Positions 1 through 6,670 of a DNA stretch of 14,577 nucleotides are shown piece after piece; positions within the stretch are counted from its first letter, which is position 1, and every line of letters begins with the position of its first letter. The stretch lies in NCBI GenBank assembly GCA_964230195.1, contig CAXRGH010000138.1, positions 1 to 14,577 on the forward strand, written 5' to 3'. The position numbers and the translations under genes are program-made. The notes under the pieces are model-generated. The model searched no databases and had not been told where the DNA came from. It saw only the letters and a program-made list of their open reading frames with translations. This DNA is from CAXRGH01 sp964230195. Lineage in GTDB: Bacteria; Pseudomonadota; Gammaproteobacteria; Enterobacterales; Alteromonadaceae.

Positions 1-8
1 CCTCCTTA
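1..8 (-). promoter_or_regulatory. Ribosome binding site of an off-window minus-strand gene
   Basis: Read on the minus strand, the first eight bases give TAAGGAGG, a near-perfect Shine-Dalgarno sequence pointing off the left edge. A minus-strand gene therefore probably starts a few bases beyond the window. This would make 1-356 its upstream region, with the 3' end of the gamma-glutamyltransferase gene behind it. The start codon itself is not visible. Confidence 0.55.
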
Positions 9-180
9 TTTAAGGATAGCGTTGCATCCACCAATTGAAATCACAGCACAAAGCGGCCGGTCATTCTTCAACTAATATGCACTTTTTGCATCTTCCTGAG
101 TTACTGAATTTAAAAAATCACTAGCAGTTACACACCGTTGATAAACAGGCATAAACTTAATAAGTTGCTTAAAAAGCTGC

Positions 181-218
181 AAAACAAAAAATGCCCAGAA
201 AATATATCCCAGGCATTT
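181..218 (-). terminator. Possible intrinsic terminator of the gamma-glutamyltransferase gene
   Basis: On the minus strand, AAATGCC and GGCATTT form a 7-base-pair stem around a 16-base loop, followed directly by a T-rich tail (TTTGTTTT). It lies about 140 bases past the stop codon at 357. The loop is long for an intrinsic terminator, so the call is moderate. Confidence 0.45.
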
Positions 219-356
219 CTATTGCTAAAAGTACTGTCCAAGCTAGGGTAAATCCGACGTTTGTCCCTCTTTCTTTTTGACACTCCCCTTTTAGGGGGGG
301 ATGCCTCGGGTTTCTCTCTCATTGTTATCTTTATGGCCAAGAGGTGGTTAGCGCAA

Positions 357-2168
357 TTAGTAGCCTTGTGCTTGGCCGTCTTTACGCATTTCACTGGCTC
401 CGTGATAAACGCCAGTCTTGGGGTCTTTTAAAATGGCTTGATAGCCGCCAAAGGGACCGCTTGTGATGTGAACTTTATGGCCGCGGCTTTGCAATGCTCT
501 AACTACGTCTGCTCTGACGCCACTTTCCAGTTCCAATGTGCCGCCATCATTCATTCTTCCCTCCCAAGTGGGTGAGGTTGAGCCTTTATGATGGAAACGA
601 GCGGCGTCGCCAGCTTGTTGAACATTCATCCCAAAATCCACAATATTAGTCACCATCTGAACGTGCCCTTGCGGTTGCATGGCACCGCCCATCAGACCAA
701 AACTCATATACGGATTTCCATCTTTTGTGATGAAGGCAGGGATAATGGTGTGGAAAGGACGTTTGCCGGGAGCATATACGTTAGGATGGTTCTCGGTTAA
801 TGAATATTGAGCCCCTCGGTTTTGAAAAATAAAACCAAGGCCATCAGCCACAAGGCCTGTTCCCATACCTCTGTAGTTACTTTGAATGAGACTGACCATC
901 ATACCTTTTGAATCAGCGACCGTTAAGTAGATGGTATCACCCTCAATTAACTTGGGATCGCCATGCTCCACATGGTTAGCTGCACGGTTTAAATCGATCA
1001 GTGTTGCTCGTTGCTTACCGTAGGTTTCAGACAATAGATACTGAAGGTCAATGTGTTGATACGCGGGGTCAGCATAAAATCTAGCCCTATCTTCAAAGGC
1101 CAGCTTTTTGGCTTCTGTCATCACATGTAAATACTCTGCGCTATTGTGGCCCATGGCCACGAGGTCAAAGTTCTCTACTATGGTTAGCATTTGTAATGCC
1201 GCAATGCCTTGACCATTCGGCGGTAGCTCCCAAACGTCGTAACCACGATAGTTAACTGAAACGGGCTCTACCCAAGTACTCGTGTGAGTGGCAAAATCTT
1301 CATATCTAAGCGGGCCGCCAATGCGTTTGAAATACATGTCCATGATTTTGGCGATGTCACCTTTGTAAAACGCATCTCTCCCGTTCTTTGCAATTTGCTC
1401 TAGTGTGTTGGCGAGATCTGGGTTTTTAAACATTTCTCCTTCACGTGGTGCTTTACCATCAATGAGAAACGTGGCTTGATAATTGGCGATTTCCTCAATT
1501 TCACCCGCTTTATGCAATTTCTCATAGCGTTGTTGGTAAATTCCCATGTAATAGGCAATGACTTCAGTCACCGGAAATCCTTGCTTGGCGTAGCGAATGG
1601 CGGGTGCTAAATTGTCTGCCATTGGTAATTTTCCGAACTTCTCATGCAGTTTAAACCAAGCATCAATGGTGCCGGGGACGGTAACGGGAAGTGTTCCCCA
1701 GTGAGGAATATGAGGCGAGTCTCCGATTTTTGCTTTTAATTGAGCGAGTGTCTGCCCCTGAGCTGAGCGCCCAGAGCCGTTTAATCCGTGTAGCTTTTGA
1801 GTTTCGGGATCCCACACAATGGCAAATAGATCGCCGCCAATGCCATTGCCAGTTGGCTCCATTAAACCTATCGCGGCGTTTGCAGCAATCGCGGCGTCTA
1901 TGGCAGAGCCACCTGCTTGTAGCGTATCAATAGCGACTTGTGTGGCGAGAGGGTGGGAAGTTGCCGCCATACCATTAGCAGCCAGCACGGGCGATCGTGT
2001 TGCCCATGGCGCATTGATCACACGGTCGCCTCGGCCATCTTCGCGCAAGGCAACTGCTTGTCCTGTCTGGTCGTCTGTCACTATGTTTGATGGCTGACGA
2101 CAAGAAATGAGAGAGAGTGAGCACAGTGACAATGTGCTGATCAGAAAGACAAGTGAGTTGAACTTCAT
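357..2168 (-). CDS. Gamma-glutamyltransferase family lipoprotein (Ntn hydrolase)
   Basis: A 603-residue member of the gamma-glutamyltranspeptidase family. These Ntn hydrolases are made as one chain and self-cleave before a catalytic Thr. The N-terminus is a lipoprotein signal with lipobox LISC at residues 20-23, so the enzyme is likely anchored in the envelope facing the periplasm. The expected nucleophile is Thr412 in EGDTIYLTVAD; this replaces the THYSVVD-type sequence of classical enzymes and resembles the YwrD-like branch. A Gly-Gly pair at 494-495 fits the oxyanion hole, the GNGIGGD block (107-113) is typical of the large subunit, and Arg134 may bind substrate carboxylate. Length is normal and no break is seen. 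The ATG has an AGGG six bases upstream. It follows the sulfatase terminator and so probably has its own promoter. It may use glutathione or other gamma-glutamyl or acyl amides; a link to glycan breakdown is not evident. Confidence 0.9.
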   Translation of the reverse strand: MKFNSLVFLISTLSLCSLSLISCRQPSNIVTDDQTGQAVALREDGRGDRVINAPWATRSPVLAANGMAATSHPLATQVAIDTLQAGGSAIDAAIAANAAIGLMEPTGNGIGGDLFAIVWDPETQKLHGLNGSGRSAQGQTLAQLKAKIGDSPHIPHWGTLPVTVPGTIDAWFKLHEKFGKLPMADNLAPAIRYAKQGFPVTEVIAYYMGIYQQRYEKLHKAGEIEEIANYQATFLIDGKAPREGEMFKNPDLANTLEQIAKNGRDAFYKGDIAKIMDMYFKRIGGPLRYEDFATHTSTWVEPVSVNYRGYDVWELPPNGQGIAALQMLTIVENFDLVAMGHNSAEYLHVMTEAKKLAFEDRARFYADPAYQHIDLQYLLSETYGKQRATLIDLNRAANHVEHGDPKLIEGDTIYLTVADSKGMMVSLIQSNYRGMGTGLVADGLGFIFQNRGAQYSLTENHPNVYAPGKRPFHTIIPAFITKDGNPYMSFGLMGGAMQPQGHVQMVTNIVDFGMNVQQAGDAARFHHKGSTSPTWEGRMNDGGTLELESGVRADVVRALQSRGHKVHITSGPFGGYQAILKDPKTGVYHGASEMRKDGQAQGY

Positions 2169-2353
2169 GGGAGACCCTGCTGTTTGGTTTTAGTCTGTAT
2201 TAATTTAGCGTGCGTTTGGAAGCAAATTCAATAGCCAATTGATACTTAGCTTCTACGGTCTGCGATCAGTTAGTTTGCGAACACAAATGGAAATAAAAAC
2301 AGAGTAGAAGGACACTCATCAATTCTGAGTCAACAGGGTTTGCTTCGGATAGT

Positions 2354-2379
2354 AAAAAGCGAGCAGTCATGCTCGCTTT
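2354..2379 (-). terminator. Intrinsic terminator after the 2399-4339 sulfatase
   Basis: On the minus strand, AAAGCGAGCA and TGCTCGCTTT form a perfect 10-base-pair stem with a TGAC loop, and the 3' arm runs into five T. It begins 20 bases after the stop codon of the sulfatase at 2399. It separates that gene from the gamma-glutamyltransferase downstream on the same strand. Confidence 0.85.
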
Positions 2380-2398
2380 AATTTCTCTCTCAGCTTAT

Positions 2399-4339
2399 TT
2401 ACAGCCTGGGTTTCGTGATAGAGTCCCAACGATTATATAGCCATGTATTGATTTTAAATTCTGGACTACTGCGCTCTGGGCGTTGGGTGATAGCGTCTGG
2501 TGAAACTGGAAAAACAAAGCCTTTTTGCTCTTTCAACAAAGTTGCAATGTTTAACAATTCAACTTTTTCCATATCATGATGAGCATCCTGATAAAGTTGC
2601 AAAAAGTGTTTTGTTGGGTCTAAGCCATCTAATAAGGTCAAATACTCCAAAGCTCTTGAGCGCACTCGGATACTATCTGACTGGCTCATTAGCTTGGTAA
2701 TTAGCGGTGTCAATTCTTTAGCTTGTTCACCAAAACTAGTTGCTACAATGAGTGCTCGATAAACCTTATTTTCATCAGCGTCACTTAGCGCTGCTTGTAA
2801 TTGCGCGTTTATTTCAGTAAAGGGTTGTAGTTGCAAATCAGCAATATCAATCAGTTGTTGTATGTAAGCATTATGATGATTAGCAAAATCAAAATAATTG
2901 TTGGCTACTTGAGTTTGTACCAACTTAGATTCTGCAATAAATCCTAAGTCTGGATAGTTGCGTTGATTCTGACGCAGTAGGGTGCGTAGCTCCAGTAGTT
3001 TATCTTCGTGTGCTGGATTATTGGCTAGGTTATTGGTTTCAAATGGGTCTTCGCTAATGTCGTATAAGGCTTCGGCAGTTTTAGGTTGAAAGAAGGCCGC
3101 TTGCACTGGCGAAAGCTTGTCTGCGTAAAACAGATCGCGCCATTCTTGAAATGCGACTTGTTTATAACGGTAGTAGTTATCAAGTCCGTCTGGATAATAG
3201 GGCTGATAGTTGCGAATGTATTTATAGTTCCCTTTGCGTACGCTTCTTACAAGGTCTGATTTTTCATCGAATCGATCGGCTTGAGCAAATACTTGGTCAC
3301 GTTTGTTTAGCGTATTAAGGTCAACATCGGCTGATAGAAATCCTTTGCCTGGGTATTCCTTTGGTGCTTCAACACCGGCAAGTGCTAGCGCCGTCGGCGC
3401 AAAGTCAATAAAGCTGACGATCCCATTGACTCGGGTTTTTTCTTTATCTAATCCGTTGCCAACCAAATGTTTAAAGTTTTCAGGCACACGAATGACTAAT
3501 GGGACACTAAGACCGGTTTCAAAGAGATACCCCTTACTGCCGGGAAGTACACCACCGTGATCACCAAAATAAAAGATGAAGGTGTTTTCCAACTCACCAT
3601 CTTGTTCCAGTTGTTTAATGAGTTTTGCCATGTGGTCATCGGCTTTCACATGATTGTCCAGCGTCCTTGCCTGTGTGTAGCGGAAGGTGTCTGTATCCGG
3701 GTAAATTGGCGCTAACTCGACTGCGTTTGGATTGTGTTGAGTTTTTTGTTCGGCAATTGCCTTTTTTGGGAAATGCAGTTGTGCTTCGTGGGTAACACCA
3801 AAGGATTGCATATGGAAAAATGGCTGACCTTCAGCTCGATTGCGCCAGTGGGCCTGACTGGATGAGTCGTCCCAAATGCCTTCTGGCCATTTGAAGTTGT
3901 AGTCGGTTTTCGCTTTATTACTCGTGTAATAACCTGCATTTCTCAGCAGTTTGCTAAATGGTGGAATGCGCTCCGGTAGAGTGACATTTTCGTAACCTCG
4001 ATGATTCATTGTGCCTATGCTGGTTGCATACATGCCAGTGGCTAATGTCGTTCGTGCGGTGGAACACACTGGAGAGTTGGCGAAGGCATTCTCAAACACC
4101 AATCCATTTTCAGCAAGGGACTCCACTGTGGGCATTGTTGCGCCACTTTTGTTGTAGAGATTAAGATAATGCTTGGAGTTGTCTTCTGTTACCAACCAGA
4201 CAATATTCGGTCGACCTTCAGCGCCGTTATCCACGCCCTGCGTTTTACTGTCTTTGGGTTGGGAGATATTGCAACCGGCTAGTATTAAATGGGTTGCTAA
4301 TGCGCACACCCCAAGGGCTTTATGAATTGGTGTCATCAT
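2399..4339 (-). CDS. Type I sulfatase lipoprotein with helical C-terminal extension
   Basis: A 646-residue sulfatase that should hydrolyse sulfate esters from a glycan at the cell envelope. The start is set at the ATG at 4339 because it gives a lipoprotein signal with lipobox LAGC (Cys23). A GTG at 4462 is in frame but adds 41 charged residues before the signal; the ribosome binding site at 4339 is weak. Numbered from 4339, metal ligands are Glu52-Asp53 in VTEDN, the modifiable Cys is Cys92 in PVCSTARTTLATG, KTDYN follows near 144, and a GDHGG ligand pair lies at 260-261. The Glu-Asp start and KTDYN resemble the S1_8 group as I remember it. Cys-Ser-Thr-Ala-Arg departs from the usual C-x-P/A-x-R by having Thr in third place. 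Beyond about residue 500 the chain is helix-rich and HEAT-like, which is longer than a minimal sulfatase. It is divergent from the next sulfatase across a shared control region. Confidence 0.88.
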   Translation of the reverse strand: MMTPIHKALGVCALATHLILAGCNISQPKDSKTQGVDNGAEGRPNIVWLVTEDNSKHYLNLYNKSGATMPTVESLAENGLVFENAFANSPVCSTARTTLATGMYATSIGTMNHRGYENVTLPERIPPFSKLLRNAGYYTSNKAKTDYNFKWPEGIWDDSSSQAHWRNRAEGQPFFHMQSFGVTHEAQLHFPKKAIAEQKTQHNPNAVELAPIYPDTDTFRYTQARTLDNHVKADDHMAKLIKQLEQDGELENTFIFYFGDHGGVLPGSKGYLFETGLSVPLVIRVPENFKHLVGNGLDKEKTRVNGIVSFIDFAPTALALAGVEAPKEYPGKGFLSADVDLNTLNKRDQVFAQADRFDEKSDLVRSVRKGNYKYIRNYQPYYPDGLDNYYRYKQVAFQEWRDLFYADKLSPVQAAFFQPKTAEALYDISEDPFETNNLANNPAHEDKLLELRTLLRQNQRNYPDLGFIAESKLVQTQVANNYFDFANHHNAYIQQLIDIADLQLQPFTEINAQLQAALSDADENKVYRALIVATSFGEQAKELTPLITKLMSQSDSIRVRSRALEYLTLLDGLDPTKHFLQLYQDAHHDMEKVELLNIATLLKEQKGFVFPVSPDAITQRPERSSPEFKINTWLYNRWDSITKPRL

Positions 4340-4559
4340 GTCCGTATTATTTGTATTGATTGTTGAATTAATATTCAGGCAAACAAAAAAGTGTACATCC
4401 AATTGGCTTCCATCACGCTTCACAAAAAAGCGATTGCTAAACCATTGTTGCTTGCTGTGCACGGTTTGGTGATTTGCCCCTCATCATAGCCTTTTTAATG
4501 GTGAGATAGTCCTGCGTAAAGGGGACAATAACACCAATAAAAGAGGTGAAAGTGATGTA

Positions 4560-4575
4560 ATGGTATCGTTCCCAT
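4560..4575. promoter_or_regulatory. LacI-type operator-like site, distal
   Basis: AATGGTATCGTTCCCATT (4559-4576) matches the core of the palindrome at the lacI gene start in 16 of 18 positions and keeps the central CG. It lies downstream of the candidate minus-strand promoter at 4640-4667, in the leader of the 2399-4339 sulfatase. A bound repressor there could block elongation or help form a loop with the site at 4697. Confidence 0.6.
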
Positions 4576-4639
4576 TTTTACTCCCAAACAACGATTGTTA
4601 TTGCGTGTTTGAGGTCATGCTAAAAAAAGCTTTTTTCTT

Positions 4640-4667
4640 ATTTTAATCAATTTAACATAGGTGTAAA
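4640..4667 (-). promoter_or_regulatory. Candidate sigma-70 promoter for the 2399-4339 sulfatase
   Basis: On the minus strand, TTTACA is followed after 16 bases by TAAAAT; each hexamer matches consensus in five of six positions. Transcription would start near 4633, giving a leader of almost 300 bases that includes the operator-like site at 4560-4575. AT-rich sequence makes chance matches possible. Confidence 0.45.
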
Positions 4668-4696
4668 TCAGTCTTTATTATTAATTTTAGATTTTT

Positions 4697-4710
4697 TGGG
4701 AACGTTCTCA
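4697..4710. promoter_or_regulatory. LacI-type operator-like site, proximal
   Basis: TGGGAACGTTCTCA is a 14-base palindrome with one mismatched pair and a central CG. It matches the central 14 bases of the lacI palindrome (TGGTAACGTTACCA) in 11 positions and shares TGGGAACG with the minus-strand reading of the 4560 site. It ends seven bases before the -35 element of the plus-strand promoter at 4718, and lies upstream of both divergent start sites. Confidence 0.55.
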
Positions 4711-4717
4711 CAAAGTG

Positions 4718-4745
4718 TTGAAAAGGTGTTGGTAAGGTGTATAGT
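4718..4745 (+). promoter_or_regulatory. Candidate sigma-70 promoter for the 4944-6425 sulfatase
   Basis: TTGAAA and TATAGT are separated by 16 bases, and each matches consensus in five of six positions. Transcription would begin near 4752, leaving a leader of about 190 bases before the ATG at 4944. The LacI-like site at 4697-4710 abuts it upstream. Confidence 0.55.
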
Positions 4746-4943
4746 GAAACCACTTTAGTGTTATTTTTTCTACTGATATTTGTCATGTTTTAGTCTTCAT
4801 TACGGCAGTTTTAGCCTGTATTCGGACTGCACAAGAGTATGAGAATAAACGCAACGAGAACACGATGGAACACCCGACATTGGTTATACAGTTGGACGCT
4901 AATATTAGAGCGATTGCGAGCGACAGTTATTGAGGTCATTACA

Positions 4944-6425
4944 ATGAGTCATTTATTATTGAAAGGGGCATTCGCGAGTTTTTTTGTATTATTGTTAGCT
5001 ACAACAATAGAAGCAATGGAGCAAAACAAGCAGCCTAATTTTGTCTTTATCGCTATTGACGATCTGAACGATTGGGTTGGTTACATGGATGGTCACCCTC
5101 AAGCGAAAACACCGAATATGGATAGTTTAGCTAATCAAGGTGTGGCGTTTACCAATGCTCATAGTGTTGCTCCTGGCTGTTCTCCGAGTCGTAATGCCCT
5201 TTTAGAGGGGGTTGAACCTTTCAACTCCGGCTTGTATCCATTCTACGAGCACGAGATCCACAAGGACCTAAAACAGAAATATACCAGCTTACCAACGTTG
5301 TTAAAAAACAATGGTTATCAAACCTTCGGAGCGGGAAAGATACACCATGGTCCTGAGTATAGTGCAGCTGAATGGAGTGATTATCTCAAGCCACAGCACT
5401 TTGCTAAAACTTACGCGGTGGGCAAAGGGTTTCATTCAAATAAAAAAGCGTCCTATCGCCCAACCACAAACCCCTATCACCAAATGCTTGACCATCAGGT
5501 GACGTCCTACGGTATCAATGTCGTTGGCAAAAAACACGAACAGCCATTCTTTGTTGCCATTGGTCTAGAAAAACCCCATTTACCCTTTGATTGTCCCGTG
5601 GAGTTTTATGACGCGTTGCCGGACAAGATCTTACCGCCAAAAATAGTAGACAATGACTTAGATGACATTGGCCCAGAAGGTAATAGTATGCGCCGCGCTA
5701 GGGAAGATAAACGGTTTAGTGATAACGGTCGTTGGCAAGACGTCAGGCGCGCCTATCTAGCCTGTGCTCATTGGGTTGACTATAACGTTGGGCATATCAT
5801 GGATGCAGTGAAAAAAGGGCCAAATAAAGACAACACGGTTGTAGTGCTGTGGTCTGATCATGGGTACCACTTGGGTGAGAAGAAGACCTTTAAGAAATTT
5901 ACGCTATGGGAAGAGGCCTCTCGCGTTCCTTTTATCATTTATGATACACGGGAACCTGAGACGTTTGGTCGCGAGGTCAAACAGGGCGTCACCCTAATTA
6001 ATATTTATAAAACGATCGCCGAGTTTGCTGGGATTGAAACCCCTGATTACGTGGACGGTTTCAGCTTGGTTCCTTATATGACTAATCCTGCTTTGCCTGT
6101 GGAAAAACCCGCGATTATGAGTTGGGGACAAGGCAATTATTCTGTTCGCACACAAGACTGGCGCTTGATTCAGTATTTTGACGGTACACAAGAGTTGTAT
6201 CATAACCAAGAGGATCAAAACGAATGGCACAATTTGGCGGGGCAACCAGAATATAAGAAAAAGCTGGTGGAGCTCACCGCGTTATTGCCGAAACAAGAGG
6301 CTCCGACGGTAGAGAAATATCTGGCTGGCTGGAGCATATTTGGTGCGGATAAAGCACGGCTGAGAGCGGTTGCTCAACAACAAAAAAATGCGAAAAGCCA
6401 GTCTGAAAAACCGCAGGAAAAGTAA
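4944..6425 (+). CDS. Iduronate-2-sulfatase-like type I sulfatase
   Basis: A 493-residue secreted sulfatase of the iduronate-2-sulfatase-like group (S1_7 as I remember the classes). The ATG at 4944 is chosen because TGAGGT precedes it by seven bases and it opens directly into a hydrophobic signal peptide (residues 1 to about 24). An in-frame ATG at 4839 would bury that signal behind 35 basic residues. Numbered from 4944: metal-binding Asp39-Asp40 in AIDDLNDW, modifiable Cys79 in the canonical CSPSR, Lys132 and His134 in GAGKIHHGP, and Asp305-His306 in WSDHGYHLGEK with the following TLWEE block. HPQAKTPNMD is also characteristic of the group. No lipobox is visible, so it is probably a soluble periplasmic or secreted enzyme. 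The true substrate need not be iduronate; many marine relatives act on other sulfated sugars. It ends facing the beta-helix gene. Confidence 0.9.
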   Translation: MSHLLLKGAFASFFVLLLATTIEAMEQNKQPNFVFIAIDDLNDWVGYMDGHPQAKTPNMDSLANQGVAFTNAHSVAPGCSPSRNALLEGVEPFNSGLYPFYEHEIHKDLKQKYTSLPTLLKNNGYQTFGAGKIHHGPEYSAAEWSDYLKPQHFAKTYAVGKGFHSNKKASYRPTTNPYHQMLDHQVTSYGINVVGKKHEQPFFVAIGLEKPHLPFDCPVEFYDALPDKILPPKIVDNDLDDIGPEGNSMRRAREDKRFSDNGRWQDVRRAYLACAHWVDYNVGHIMDAVKKGPNKDNTVVVLWSDHGYHLGEKKTFKKFTLWEEASRVPFIIYDTREPETFGREVKQGVTLINIYKTIAEFAGIETPDYVDGFSLVPYMTNPALPVEKPAIMSWGQGNYSVRTQDWRLIQYFDGTQELYHNQEDQNEWHNLAGQPEYKKKLVELTALLPKQEAPTVEKYLAGWSIFGADKARLRAVAQQQKNAKSQSEKPQEK

Positions 6426-6443
6426 AAAAATAGTCGCAAAATA

Positions 6444-6476
6444 GTCGAGGTTGCCATTGTTGGATAGAACCTCGAC
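6444..6476. terminator. Hairpin between two convergent genes, possible terminator
   Basis: GTCGAGGTT and AACCTCGAC form a perfect 9-base-pair stem around a 15-base loop that itself contains CCA/TGG. It starts 18 bases past the stop of the iduronate-2-sulfatase-like gene, but no T run follows on the plus strand. On the minus strand TATTTT follows, so it may better serve the convergent operon ending at 6671. The rest of 6426-6670 shows nothing else clear. Confidence 0.5.
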
Positions 6477-6670
6477 GGCGAGAAATCGGTATTGATATGT
6501 CGGTATAAAGGGTGAGTTGGGTCATTTTTTAGAAGTAGACTACATTCGCAAAAAGGCAGTCGTTCGGTTGCCACCCCGATGTACTCAACCAGAGAAGACT
6601 AGCCAATATCTCAAATTTTTAAGTTAATAATACCTCGCTCAAGCGTGTAGTAAAAATCGTCTCATTCCCT

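Larger units (their letters stand above)
1..356. other. Intergenic region left of the gamma-glutamyltransferase gene
   Basis: No convincing gene is present. The stretch holds the edge ribosome binding site, a small dyad at 77-91 (ATGCA and TGCAT around CTTTT), a terminator-like hairpin at 189-218, and a CCCC/GGGG inverted repeat around 285-300 ending in a run of seven G. An 88-codon minus-strand open frame that begins inside the neighbouring gene and crosses here has a basic, low-complexity translation and no family features, so it is not called. Confidence 0.6.
4340..4943. other. Divergent control region between two sulfatase genes
   Basis: About 600 AT-rich bases separate the divergent sulfatase starts. 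It contains one promoter-like element for each direction and two CG-centred palindromic sites resembling the operator at the lacI gene. There is also an AAAAAAGCTTTTTT self-complementary run near 4624-4637. The open frames that extend the two sulfatases into this region (from 4462 and from 4839) are charged and lie upstream of clear signal peptides, so they look untranslated. Confidence 0.6.

Noticed and set aside
1..74. Open plus-strand frame from the left edge, possible gene end
   Set aside because: Only 24 codons before a stop, and the same bases form a strong minus-strand ribosome binding site, which is the better explanation.
77..91. ATGCA/TGCAT dyad as an operator of the off-window gene
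   Set aside because: Five-base arms around an AT-rich centre are too weak to call without the gene it would serve.
128..394. 88-codon minus-strand frame at the left of the window
   Set aside because: It begins inside the gamma-glutamyltransferase gene in another frame, is lysine/arginine-rich without domain features, and crosses hairpins and a G run. It is most likely an accident of an open frame.
4340..4462. N-terminal extension of the first sulfatase from GTG 4462
   Set aside because: It would put 41 mostly polar and charged residues ahead of a clear lipoprotein signal peptide; no good ribosome binding site supports it.
4839..4943. N-terminal extension of the iduronate-2-sulfatase-like protein from ATG 4839
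   Set aside because: The extension is arginine-rich and precedes a signal peptide that has its own TGAGGT ribosome binding site at 4931-4936.
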